A stretch of DNA of 64,000 bases from Mariniphaga sp964559175 (GTDB taxonomy: Bacteria; Bacteroidota; Bacteroidia; Bacteroidales; Prolixibacteraceae), in the NCBI GenBank assembly GCA_964559175.1, contig CAZLGT010000002.1, positions 92,037 to 156,036 of the forward strand, given 5' to 3'. Below, piece by piece: positions 7,588 through 16,192 of this stretch (positions are counted from its first letter, which is position 1; the number at the start of each line of letters is the position of its first letter). The notes beneath the pieces are model-generated. The model was given only the letters and a program-made list of their open reading frames with translations. It did not search any database and was not told the DNA's origin. A program made the translations under genes and the position numbers.

Positions 7588-10500
7588 TTATGTCCTTCTG
7601 AAAAGCGGATCGGCTCCAATGGTTCCAACCAACTCCTTCATATAGTTTTCTGACTCAATGTGCTGCAGGCGCTTTTCGGCTGTTTCAAGGCGCTGCCCGA
7701 TGTTCATTATTACAACGAGCGATTGATTGTTGGGTTCCGCAATGAAATCCTTTAGGTACTGAATTTGATTTTTCAGAAGATTTGCATCTTTTTCCTGTTT
7801 CAGCCTGAGTCGGGCCTGATACCATTCGGTTTGAAGAACATACTCGCGGTCGAACTCTTTCCTTAGTTCCGGATCGTTCAGTTCTTTTCCTTCGTAATGC
7901 CCGTTAGCCATCATGTGCAACAGAATTTTCAGTGGCGGAACAGCTGCTTCCACACTTCCTTCTTCAAAATACCTTAAGGCTACCTTTCGCTGGGCTTCCA
8001 CAATGTTTTTTATTCCATCCACATAGTCTTCCATACTCTGGATTTCAGGCTGAAGCATTTCATCGTTGAAAACCTCCAGTGGCTCGTCAAATAGTTTGTT
8101 CATGCAGCGGAAAGCAAAATTTTTATTGATGCGGTATCCCAGCCGGCTGGCAAGAATTTTTTCACCACTGTAATCAAAATCTTCCAGCTTTTCGAGGCAG
8201 TTGTGTTCTATCAGTTTTTTTGCGTCCCTGTCTTCCGGTTCCAGGCGGGCCCAGATTTCAGGGATAAGGATACTGATGTCGTGATCAAAACGATTTTTTT
8301 GGCCAACATATCCTGCTGCTGAACTAAACCCCTGGTATTCTGAAAGGATATAGGAAAGCAGGGCATTGTTCAGATCGGTTGTGGGTACCAGCATATTAAA
8401 AGGCCCTTTGGTAAGAGCACCTTCCGAACCGGCGCCGGTTGTAGAAGGAGATTTCCCTGTGAGGCTGCATATAAAATCCATGAAAAGCTCGGGTATTTCC
8501 TGGTAGTGAATCGGGTTATAAACACTTAGCGGGCGAATTCCTTTTTTCCTGTCCGACGGGTTGTTCCGCCGTCCGGGAAGTACTGCATTCACCGGAAAAT
8601 GAACTGGTTCATCTTTGGGTACTTTTCTGAAAAGCCTTACTCCCATTTCAGCCAGATGGGATTCCTGGTTTTCATTTTTAAACAGGTTGCGTTGCAGGTA
8701 CCGTGGGTTATTGGTGGGAATTCCATCCACAATGCGCGGATGGGAAGGAGCGACAAAAAAACAATCTTTTTGTCCTTCGGCTGCTTTTTTTATGAGTTGC
8801 TGAACCGGCTCTGTGTATTCATCGTACCGTATGGTGTCTTCAATAAGTTCAATGGCGTTTTGTTGTGTGAGCGGTTCATAATTGGTTAAAAACGTATTGT
8901 TCTCAACAATATCAGCTTCAGCTTCCTTGTCGTAACCTCTGATTATCGCTTCGTCGGGTCGCTGGAAAAGATAGCTTTCGCAGTTGGCAACCAGTTTTAC
9001 ACTTTTGTTCTGATATTGCGGATTTAGATGATTTAACCGGCTTGCAGGAAGTGTAATGGATGCGGTAATATCGTCTTCCATTTGAATTTTCCGGCTGGGA
9101 ATAAAATCGGACCGCAGTTTGTGCAGGTACCATTTGCCTTCGGGACTGAACCCGATGCGTACATAGCTGGCCATTATTTTATTGTGCTTGTAGCGAAGCG
9201 CATTCCCATTACGTCCGTTTACAATTTCCACATTCAGAAATTCTTTCCACGGGCCTTTGTCCTGTTGGGTTCGGTACATCCGCTTTATATACAGTGCCAG
9301 CGTTTTTACATGCGTGGGAATTTTGTCAAGAAACTGATTGTATTCGTCATTGTACTGGTCGGACGGGGTAAGCAGTTTTACCGCCGACCCCAGCGTGCGG
9401 TGAGGGCTTAAAAACGGACGGGATGGCCGCGCATCAGGATATATGGTTTTCCACCGGTGAGAGTAATCGTAATTAATGAGCATGTCAACCATTTCCGAAT
9501 CTTTTTCCAAATCCTGAATGTAGAATGACCCATACTTAATGGCATTCTGCATCGATTTGGAGATTTCTGATTTTCCCCCGCCTGAAACGGTACTTGGTTT
9601 ATGGCAGAACATGCCTTCGGGTGCTGTATCTATAATCCGCCAAAGTTTTTGTTCCGGGTGTTTTACCAGTTGAAATTTGTGACCTGTTGGATGCACATAA
9701 ATTTTTTCAGGTGAGAGTTTTAGCTTTTGTTCCTGCCCTTCGTGCATCCATGTTACAGTTGCTTTCTCAATGTCGATATCTGCGTGTTCGTGGATGTAAA
9801 TGATGTTGGGGTATTTTTTGTCGATGGCATAATTTTCAGGCATTACATCAATTCTTTCCCCGAGCAGTTTTTTTACCTCTTCAAAAGAATATTTGTTATT
9901 GAATTTTCCTGAAAAAGGTTCCCCGTAAATGTTATCGCCCATGTTGCCGCAGGGGAAAGCAATAGCTCCGCCTGCATGTTCTTCTTCTACCACGCCGTAA
10001 AGGTTTGCCGAGAAGCTAATCTGGGTTTTAATTTCTTTTTTGGAATATCCGTAATAGTTATCGGCAATCAATGTAACAACAACGCCACGTTCGTCGCGGC
10101 AGGTGATTTTAAATGCGCCACCGTCGTTATACAATTCGTTTTCGTCAGTCCAGCACATGCCGTCGCGGCGCTGTCTTTCGGTGGCATCGTTGTAATGCGG
10201 TAACCCAATGTCTTTCTTTTTGAGTTTTGTGAGTTGCGGGGCCAGAATAATGCACCCGGTATGCCCGGTCCAGTGTTCAATATCGAGTGCGGCGTCGTTC
10301 TCGGCCAGGTTGTGGTCGCCGGCATTGCCAAAAATGGTTTCCACAAAGTCGAGGTTGCTGACCAGGCTGCCCGGCGCAAAAAACCTGACTTCCATGCTTT
10401 TTTCACTGATTACTCCCTTCACTTCCGGGCAAACCACCGGACGAAGCAGCAGTGAGACCATGGTTTTTGCTTTTTCTTTTTGGTTGGCAGTAAAAGGAAG

Positions 10501-11067
10501 AATATTCATTTCTTCGCACGGACGAAGCGCAGTGTGCAGCAGGTGTGCAAATGCAATTTTTGGCACTTCTTTTTTATCGAGTGCAACCGGAAGTCCGCCT
10601 TCCACAATGTGAAAAGTTCCTTTGGTGGTTCGCTTGTCGGCAGCCGGATTGTTTAGTATTCCCTGTTTTAACCGGTAAGAACTCAGTAATTCACTTTTAA
10701 ATGAATTGCCGTTGGCCGGAAGACTTACTTCCCGGGCCATGCCTGGCTGGTTTAATACAAGCGTAGTATTGGGTAGCCGGATTGATTTATCAAAGTCGAG
10801 GTCTTTTAAATAATCATCAAGAAATTCCTGGATGCGGGTATCGGCAGGTGACAGATGCCCGGTAAGTAATCTTGACTTTTCCCGAAAACTGCTTATCAGT
10901 CCTTCGGTGAGCAACAAAAAACGCGTACTTGCCAGTTTTGCCCCCTCTTCTGTTTCGTCGGTAAAGTAGGGTTGGCCAAGTGCGGCCAGTTGCAGGTTTA
11001 TGGATTGAATCATTTCCCTGCGATCTTTTTTCCTGGGCTTTTGAGTGTCTCTTTTGTTATCTTTCAT
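7588..11067 (-). CDS. putative pyrophosphate-type PEP carboxykinase
   Basis: A soluble protein of 1159 residues. I take it to be the PPi-dependent phosphoenolpyruvate carboxykinase described from Propionibacterium and Entamoeba, a long enzyme (about 1100-1150 residues) that interconverts PEP, CO2 and phosphate with oxaloacetate and pyrophosphate. The basis is recollection of family-like segments: FREKSRLLTGHLSPADTRIQ near residues 61-80, VEGGLPVAL (155-163), RFFAPG (228-233), NAGDHNLAENDAALDIEHWTG (about 248-268), and the kinase-like glycine loop STVSGGGKSE (492-501). Size and lack of targeting signals agree. It is transcribed alone and ends at a bidirectional hairpin. A homology search would settle it; until then the name is provisional. 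Confidence 0.6.
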   Translation of the reverse strand: MKDNKRDTQKPRKKDRREMIQSINLQLAALGQPYFTDETEEGAKLASTRFLLLTEGLISSFREKSRLLTGHLSPADTRIQEFLDDYLKDLDFDKSIRLPNTTLVLNQPGMAREVSLPANGNSFKSELLSSYRLKQGILNNPAADKRTTKGTFHIVEGGLPVALDKKEVPKIAFAHLLHTALRPCEEMNILPFTANQKEKAKTMVSLLLRPVVCPEVKGVISEKSMEVRFFAPGSLVSNLDFVETIFGNAGDHNLAENDAALDIEHWTGHTGCIILAPQLTKLKKKDIGLPHYNDATERQRRDGMCWTDENELYNDGGAFKITCRDERGVVVTLIADNYYGYSKKEIKTQISFSANLYGVVEEEHAGGAIAFPCGNMGDNIYGEPFSGKFNNKYSFEEVKKLLGERIDVMPENYAIDKKYPNIIYIHEHADIDIEKATVTWMHEGQEQKLKLSPEKIYVHPTGHKFQLVKHPEQKLWRIIDTAPEGMFCHKPSTVSGGGKSEISKSMQNAIKYGSFYIQDLEKDSEMVDMLINYDYSHRWKTIYPDARPSRPFLSPHRTLGSAVKLLTPSDQYNDEYNQFLDKIPTHVKTLALYIKRMYRTQQDKGPWKEFLNVEIVNGRNGNALRYKHNKIMASYVRIGFSPEGKWYLHKLRSDFIPSRKIQMEDDITASITLPASRLNHLNPQYQNKSVKLVANCESYLFQRPDEAIIRGYDKEAEADIVENNTFLTNYEPLTQQNAIELIEDTIRYDEYTEPVQQLIKKAAEGQKDCFFVAPSHPRIVDGIPTNNPRYLQRNLFKNENQESHLAEMGVRLFRKVPKDEPVHFPVNAVLPGRRNNPSDRKKGIRPLSVYNPIHYQEIPELFMDFICSLTGKSPSTTGAGSEGALTKGPFNMLVPTTDLNNALLSYILSEYQGFSSAAGYVGQKNRFDHDISILIPEIWARLEPEDRDAKKLIEHNCLEKLEDFDYSGEKILASRLGYRINKNFAFRCMNKLFDEPLEVFNDEMLQPEIQSMEDYVDGIKNIVEAQRKVALRYFEEGSVEAAVPPLKILLHMMANGHYEGKELNDPELRKEFDREYVLQTEWYQARLRLKQEKDANLLKNQIQYLKDFIAEPNNQSLVVIMNIGQRLETAEKRLQHIESENYMKELVGTIGADPLFRRT

Positions 11068-11187
11068 GGTATGGTGTCTTTAATGTACCAAACGAAAATA
11101 CAAAATATCGGGGATTAATACTATCTTTTTGAGCACCTTTAAGGTTTAATTTTTCGCAGGGGAGCAAATGCGCTTTGTGGAAATTAC

Positions 11188-11661
11188 CTAACCCTCTTCC
11201 ACCGGTTTATATCCGTCAGGTATCATCGATTCTGAGGGTTCGTAGGGAAATACATCTGCAATATTGCTGACAGCCAAAGAAGTAACAACGTAAGGTATTA
11301 CCAGATATGACAAGCTTTCGTCGAGCCTGTCGAGTGCCTGTTTTATGTCGTCGGCCATTATCAGGTACATGGTGCGGAGTTTCTTCTCTTTCCCTGCCGA
11401 TTCGTCAATGGTTACCAGGCTCAGTGTGGCTTTAAACCACCACTCTCCCGAGTCGTATGGAAATACTTCTCCAATTTTCGATTTTTTAATATCGGTTACC
11501 GTAAACTCACCCTTTACCATTTGCTGCATTTGTCTGATTATTCGCGTTTCGGCATCGGTAAACGATACGGCATCCAGTAAAAAGTTTTCAGTTACGGTTT
11601 GCTCTTTTCCGCTATCTAATCTTTTTGTGTACTTTACTTTACATTCGAACCAGGTCTGCAT
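11188..11661 (-). CDS. DUF4494 domain protein
   Basis: A 157-residue cytosolic protein matching the DUF4494 pattern found in Bacteroidota: the N-terminal TWFECKVKYTKRLDSG, the internal SFTDAETRIIRQM segment, and two copies of a similar 'VFPYD/VFPYE' phrase (GEVFPYDSGEWWFKATL and ADVFPYEPSE). Function is unknown. The gene has its own promoter box (11684-11691) just upstream of ATG 11661 and is separated from the amt operon by two hairpin terminators. Confidence 0.8.
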   Translation of the reverse strand: MQTWFECKVKYTKRLDSGKEQTVTENFLLDAVSFTDAETRIIRQMQQMVKGEFTVTDIKKSKIGEVFPYDSGEWWFKATLSLVTIDESAGKEKKLRTMYLIMADDIKQALDRLDESLSYLVIPYVVTSLAVSNIADVFPYEPSESMIPDGYKPVEEG

Positions 11662-11683
11662 ATTTTAATTTTTAATAAGAGGG

Positions 11684-11691
11684 CAAAAATA
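11684..11691 (-). promoter_or_regulatory. -7 promoter box for DUF4494 gene
   Basis: On the minus strand this reads TATTTTTG (TAnnTTTG). It lies 22 bp before the ATG and immediately downstream of the terminator hairpin at 11699-11732. Confidence 0.45.
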
Positions 11692-11698
11692 GAAAAAA

Positions 11699-11732
11699 AA
11701 GAACCGGTTGCATTTTTTACAAGCCGGTTCTT
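11699..11732 (-). terminator. second terminator downstream of amt
   Basis: On the minus strand, AAGAACCGG pairs with CCGGTTCTT (9 bp, extended by a bulged CAA/TTG) and is followed by an uninterrupted T run, a classical intrinsic terminator. It sits about 85 bp beyond the first hairpin and insulates the DUF4494 promoter. Confidence 0.75.
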
Positions 11733-11817
11733 AATTTAACTAAACTAAAATATAAACTACTTTTCTCTGTTTCTTTATTGTTGAATTGTGTGTGAATTCG
11801 ATAAAAAAATCTGAAAA

Positions 11818-11845
11818 ATGGAGCCGTCCCTACAAACGGCTCCAT
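11818..11845 (-). terminator. first terminator downstream of amt
   Basis: Perfect 10-bp arms (ATGGAGCCGT and its complement) with an eight-base loop, followed on the minus strand by a T-rich stretch. It lies 37 bp after the amt stop. Confidence 0.8.
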
Positions 11846-11882
11846 ACAGACAGCTACAGACTAAAAAGCTGAAGAAGGTGTA

Positions 11883-13115
11883 TTAGTTGTAGGCACTTTC
11901 TCCATGTTCATATACATCGAGGCCTTCTTCTTCAATGCGTTTGGAGACACGCAATACTTTTGCACTTTTCAAAATAGAAAAAAGGATTAAGCCACCACCG
12001 AACGCCCATACAAAAAATGTAAGGACTCCGATTGCCTGAACACCAAGCAAACTTGCTCCGTGGCCGTAAAACAATCCCTCTGATGTGGAAAACAAACCAA
12101 CAGCAAGGGTGCCAAATGCACCACTTACACCATGCACAGAAATGGCACCAACCGGGTCGTCAACTTTTAAAACTTTATCGAAAAATTCAACTGCAAATGG
12201 CAGTATAAATCCGGCAATTGTTCCAATTAAAACTGCGCCACCAGGATTTACTGCATCACAACCGGCAGTGATTGCCACCAATCCAGCCAGTGCTCCGTTT
12301 AATGAAATTGATAGGGCCGGCCGTTTGTATCGGAACCATGAGACAAGCATTGCAGTGACTGCTCCTGCTGCTGCTGCCAGGTTTGTTGTTACTGCAATAT
12401 GTGCAATACCAACTGCATTGTCTGTACCTGCTGCTGCTAATTGTGAGCCTGGGTTAAATCCGAACCATCCAAACCAAAGTATAAATACACCCAATGCACC
12501 CAAAGCCAGGTTGTGACCAGGGATAGCATTTGCTTTTCCGTTTTTACCGTATTTGCCAAGCCGCGGTCCTATAATCGCTGCACCAGCTAATCCAACCCAT
12601 GCTCCAACTGAATGTACAATCGAAGATCCGGCAAAATCATGAAATCCTAGCTGACTTAACCATCCGCCGCCCCAGGTCCAGTGACCGGAAACAGGATAAA
12701 TAAGTACGGTAATTACTATAGTAAAGATTAGATATGCTTTAAATTCAGTACGTTCTGCCATAGCCCCTGAAACGATAGTTGCTGCAGTTGCTGCAAAAAC
12801 CGTCTGAAAGAACAAATCGGCATAATCAGCATAATTGTCTCCAAATCCGTCACTCATAAAAAAGAGGTCGGGAGTTCCAATTAATCCACCAATTGAATCG
12901 CCATACATTATGGTAAAACCAATGGTCCAAAATAGCAGAGATCCTATGGAAAAGTCCATTAAGTTTTTCATTAAAATGTTAGCCGTATTTTTTGACCGTG
13001 TAAATCCAGCCTCAACCATTGCAAATCCCGGCTGCATAAACATTACTAAAAATGCGGCGATTAATAACCACATGTTATCAATTCCTATTTGCAGGCCTTG
13101 TATTGTTTCTTCCAT
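11883..13115 (-). CDS. amt: ammonium transporter
   Basis: An Amt/MEP/Rh family channel of 410 residues with about eleven membrane helices, carrying ammonium across the inner membrane. Typical segments are FMQPGFAMVEAGFTRSKN near the N-terminus, GHWTWGGGWL, DFAGSSIVHSVGAWVGLAGA, and the C-terminal half ISVHGVSGAFGTLAVGLF with the conserved pore histidine. There is no extra N-terminal signal peptide. It is the last gene of a porin-glnB-amt operon (22-bp gap to glnB), and GlnB would gate it according to nitrogen status. Two terminators follow. Confidence 0.96.
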   Translation of the reverse strand: MEETIQGLQIGIDNMWLLIAAFLVMFMQPGFAMVEAGFTRSKNTANILMKNLMDFSIGSLLFWTIGFTIMYGDSIGGLIGTPDLFFMSDGFGDNYADYADLFFQTVFAATAATIVSGAMAERTEFKAYLIFTIVITVLIYPVSGHWTWGGGWLSQLGFHDFAGSSIVHSVGAWVGLAGAAIIGPRLGKYGKNGKANAIPGHNLALGALGVFILWFGWFGFNPGSQLAAAGTDNAVGIAHIAVTTNLAAAAGAVTAMLVSWFRYKRPALSISLNGALAGLVAITAGCDAVNPGGAVLIGTIAGFILPFAVEFFDKVLKVDDPVGAISVHGVSGAFGTLAVGLFSTSEGLFYGHGASLLGVQAIGVLTFFVWAFGGGLILFSILKSAKVLRVSKRIEEEGLDVYEHGESAYN

Positions 13116-13137
13116 GATAATTTAATTTTTATGGTTA

Positions 13138-13494
13138 TTACTCTTCTTTTCCTTTAATGTAAAGCGATTCGTCGCCTTTTTCACCTGTGCGAATACGATA
13201 TGATTCCTCAATAGGAATAATGAATATCTTTCCATCGCCTATTTCTCCGGATCGGGCAGAACCGAGTATTGCATTCACCGTTTTTTCCACATTTTTATCC
13301 CGAACGATAATGGAAAGTTTTGTACGTTCGATGGTACTGGTATCGTACACAACACCACGGTAAACGCGGCCTTCACGCGCCTGGCCAACTCCTCTTACAT
13401 CCCAAAAGGAGAAGAATTCGATGCCTGCCTCGTGAAGGGCATCTTTTACATCTTCGAATTTGGACTTGCGGATGATTGCTTCAATCTTTTTCAT
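13138..13494 (-). CDS. glnB: nitrogen regulatory protein P-II
   Basis: A 118-residue PII signal protein that binds 2-oxoglutarate and ATP/ADP and would control the adjacent Amt channel. The N-terminal MKKIEAIIRKSKFEDVKDAL and the C-terminal GEIGDGKIFIIPIEESYRIRTGEKG (nucleotide-binding region) are typical. The T-loop reads GRVYRGVVYDTSTIERTKL: a tyrosine at residue 50 aligns with the uridylylated Tyr51 of E. coli GlnB, but the following residues differ from the proteobacterial loop. Modification at that tyrosine is therefore uncertain. It lies between the porin (17-bp gap) and amt. Confidence 0.94.
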   Translation of the reverse strand: MKKIEAIIRKSKFEDVKDALHEAGIEFFSFWDVRGVGQAREGRVYRGVVYDTSTIERTKLSIIVRDKNVEKTVNAILGSARSGEIGDGKIFIIPIEESYRIRTGEKGDESLYIKGKEE

Positions 13495-13511
13495 GATCGT
13501 AATTTTTATAG

Positions 13512-14156
13512 TTATAATGAAATTCCTACCACTACATAGAATTGTTCTGAGGAGGGATTCAAAATGGCTGCCCCCGAGAAAGGCAGTGAAAACAAATCGG
13601 TAATTTTTATCTCTTTGGATGTGCCGATTCCAATATTACACACATTGAATTTTCCGTCAACGGTATAAGCTCCGTCGCCACCTCCAAGGAAAAGGTCGAT
13701 TGCGCCTGCCGAAAACCCTGCCTCCAGGTATATATCGCCGTCGCCACTGTTCATCATATAGGCTCCGGTAAGTGAGAAACTGCCGATACCAAACGTCAGC
13801 ATCGGTTCAATATAATGAGAATCACCCTCCAGCCAGCTCGATCCAGGGAAATAATAATCGGTGAGCGTTATGGCCAGAGAAGCATTTTCTCCAAGGTTGA
13901 AACCGTAGCTTGCATAAAGGTCGGCCTCGGCGGCTTCATCAGTTGAAGCGTTGAAAGACCCCCAGGCGCCAATGGCAAAACCGGCGGCACTAAACTCAAC
14001 CGATGGCTGGAAAGCCGGGCCGGAGCCAAATTTTGTTCCCCTCCAAACATAACTGCTGTAAATGTCGAGTCCGGTATTCCATTCCTGCGCCCGAATGCTG
14101 GGGGAAAACACCAACATCAGGATTAAACTTGCTAAAATCAGGTAAATCTTTTTCAT
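13512..14156 (-). CDS. outer-membrane beta-barrel protein, putative porin
   Basis: A 214-residue exported protein with a clear signal peptide (MKKIYLILASLILMLVFSPSIRAQ, cleavage near residue 23-24). The mature part alternates hydrophobic and polar residues with aromatic belts, ends in a valine- and leucine-rich strand (YVVVGISL), and is rich in Gly, Ser and Asp, as small outer-membrane barrels are. The N-terminal motif DIYSSYVWRGTKFGSGPAFQP resembles 'TorF'-type putative porins. As first gene of the glnB-amt operon it may help nitrogen compounds cross the outer membrane; that role is inferred from context only. Confidence 0.75.
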   Translation of the reverse strand: MKKIYLILASLILMLVFSPSIRAQEWNTGLDIYSSYVWRGTKFGSGPAFQPSVEFSAAGFAIGAWGSFNASTDEAAEADLYASYGFNLGENASLAITLTDYYFPGSSWLEGDSHYIEPMLTFGIGSFSLTGAYMMNSGDGDIYLEAGFSAGAIDLFLGGGDGAYTVDGKFNVCNIGIGTSKEIKITDLFSLPFSGAAILNPSSEQFYVVVGISL

Positions 14157-14533
14157 CTCTTTTCTTTTTAATTGTTAAACGAATAAGGTTTATTTTAATA
14201 AAAATCACTTTTTTTAAACACCACCCCCTCTTTTATGTGGTTGGTTTTTTAAATAATGCATTTTGTTTAAAAGAACCCCTTTAAAATTTTATTTTTTGTC
14301 AAAAGAAGTATGTTATTTTGAGTACACCCCCTTTTTTTTAAAGAATGACACTAAATTAACAAATTATTAAAATACGAGCCTTGTGTGTTGCAAAAAGATA
14401 GTTTCTGGCTAAAGAAATAGAAATATGACTGAAACGAAGCGTTGTTGTGAATTTTGTGTTATTTGAAAAATGAATGCATGAAGATGAATTCCGGGTTTTT
14501 GCCGGTTTGTCTTGGTTAAGGATTTGGTACGTA
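14157..14533. other. AT-rich intergenic region upstream of the ammonium operon
   Basis: About 377 bp without a credible gene, between two minus-strand units; it should hold the promoter of the porin-glnB-amt operon. On the minus strand it has three G-runs embedded in A/T (plus-strand C-runs at 14224-14228, 14276-14279, 14337-14341), each near an AAA or TTTAAA stretch. I found neither a TAnnTTTG box nor a sigma54-type -24/-12 promoter here. Confidence 0.5.
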
Positions 14534-16186
14534 TTAATACAGCTTGAGGACGGTTATTTCTCCCCTTATATTTTCTTTTGTTCGGGTATAGAAAGTAACA
14601 GGCAACTTTGGGTCCAGCTTGTTCTCAGGTATTGCAAAACGGATTGCAGCTGAATTTCCGGGTTCCAATTTTTGTTTGGAGGAAGATGTATTCAGAGGCA
14701 CCGACGAGAGTTCCTCGCGGTTTTGCATGATTGCCAGTACCGGGGATGAAACATGACTGGTAAAAACCGGTTGTTCATTTGTGTTGTGCAACTTTATTTC
14801 AAAATGGTAAAAACCATCGTTTTTTTCAGTTCTTACCACATCAATTTCAAGTCCTTTCAGCGACTGAAATTCTTCAATTACAATAAAACCTTTCATCTCG
14901 CCGGTTACCATACGCTGAAGGTTTGGAGGATTCAGGTGTTTCGACTGCACTGCAAAAACAGGGACACCTATAGCATATTTTTCCCCGTTCCACAAATCGT
15001 ACTGGCTAAAGCGGTAATTAGGTGTTGAAAGATACACAGCCGAATCGCCGGTATAAAAAATGTAATTGCTAATGGCGGCATAATTGTCGAAGAACCCAAC
15101 CTTTTTCCCCTGTGCCAGTTCTTTAATTTCCAGGGCATTTGCTTCGCGGTTGTAAAAAGTGATTTTGGTGTATCCAACGTTTGGAATCACATCGAGCGCC
15201 AGGTACAGCCTGAAGAGAAACATGCCTGCAATAACCGGAAGAGCCAGGCGTTTAAACCACGTTTTTGTTTTCGGGTCATTTTTAATCAGCGGAAAGGTGG
15301 CCAGCATGAGCATGGGCATAATTGCTGCTATCCAATGAGCTTCAATGCGGTTTTTAAAACTCAGCAGAAAAAGCAGGACATAAAATCCAACAATATTAAA
15401 AACAAGCGTACGGTCAAACTCATTTTTAATTTTGAATTTGGATAGTTTCCAAAATACCAAAACACCTGTAAGTGGTCCGGCCATCATCAGCTGGTTCAAT
15501 AAATTGTCGGTAACGTGTTTTAAACGAAATGGTTTGGCGCGTTCCACCAAATGGTATTTAAACGTGGGAAATTCATTTTCAATTTGCCAAAATACATGCG
15601 GGAGTAGTAAGACGATTGTCAATCCAACTGTGGCCCAAAAATATTTGTTTCGTAACAGTTTCAGGTTGGAAAGTATTGTAAGCCCGATTACCAGAAAAGC
15701 ATGGTATTTGCTGTAAACCATGGCGGCACTAACCACTGCCAGTAAAACAGCAATCAAAAAAGAAGGCTTTTCCAAAAATTTTCGGTAAAGAATCAGAAAA
15801 CAGAGGGTAAAAAACAACAGCGGCACATCGGGAATGGCCAGAAAGCCGGAAATGTGGGTATGAATGAGCGGAAATGAAAGCACAAATACGCCGAGAAAAA
15901 ACAGGTCGTCTTTTTCGTTCAGTACATTTAAAATGAGCGCAAAAGTAAGCGTGGAAACGAGAATCAAAATTATTCGCACACCAACCTCACCCGGGAGCAA
16001 CCAATGTCCGGCATGTATTAACAAAGCGGCCATCGGGGGGTGGTCAAAATAGCCCCAGTCCAGATTTTGAGAGTACATCCAGTAATACGATTCGTCAGAA
16101 TTAAGTCCGGTGAAAAAGGCTTGCAGAAGGTTTACTAAGAGCCACATGCCGATGAGAATCCAATGTTTTTTGCTCAGGTTTATCAT
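14534..16186 (-). CDS. GT-C membrane glycosyltransferase (ArnT/PMT family), gene A
   Basis: An integral membrane protein of 550 residues with about eleven to thirteen helices and a C-terminal soluble domain. Residues 29-33 (NSDES) contain the acidic D31-E32 pair of the first periplasmic loop, the catalytic/metal site of the GT-39/GT-83 class, and YFDHPP (46-51) is the second loop signature. Such enzymes transfer a sugar from a polyprenyl-phosphate carrier to lipid or protein on the outer face of the inner membrane. It is last in a three-gene operon of related enzymes (6-bp gap). The acceptor is unknown. Confidence 0.85.
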   Translation of the reverse strand: MINLSKKHWILIGMWLLVNLLQAFFTGLNSDESYYWMYSQNLDWGYFDHPPMAALLIHAGHWLLPGEVGVRIILILVSTLTFALILNVLNEKDDLFFLGVFVLSFPLIHTHISGFLAIPDVPLLFFTLCFLILYRKFLEKPSFLIAVLLAVVSAAMVYSKYHAFLVIGLTILSNLKLLRNKYFWATVGLTIVLLLPHVFWQIENEFPTFKYHLVERAKPFRLKHVTDNLLNQLMMAGPLTGVLVFWKLSKFKIKNEFDRTLVFNIVGFYVLLFLLSFKNRIEAHWIAAIMPMLMLATFPLIKNDPKTKTWFKRLALPVIAGMFLFRLYLALDVIPNVGYTKITFYNREANALEIKELAQGKKVGFFDNYAAISNYIFYTGDSAVYLSTPNYRFSQYDLWNGEKYAIGVPVFAVQSKHLNPPNLQRMVTGEMKGFIVIEEFQSLKGLEIDVVRTEKNDGFYHFEIKLHNTNEQPVFTSHVSSPVLAIMQNREELSSVPLNTSSSKQKLEPGNSAAIRFAIPENKLDPKLPVTFYTRTKENIRGEITVLKLY

Positions 16187-16192
16187 TAGGTA

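Noticed and set aside
14157..14533. Possible sigma54 promoter for the ammonium operon
   Set aside because: No TGGCAC-N5-TTGC-like sequence found on the minus strand.
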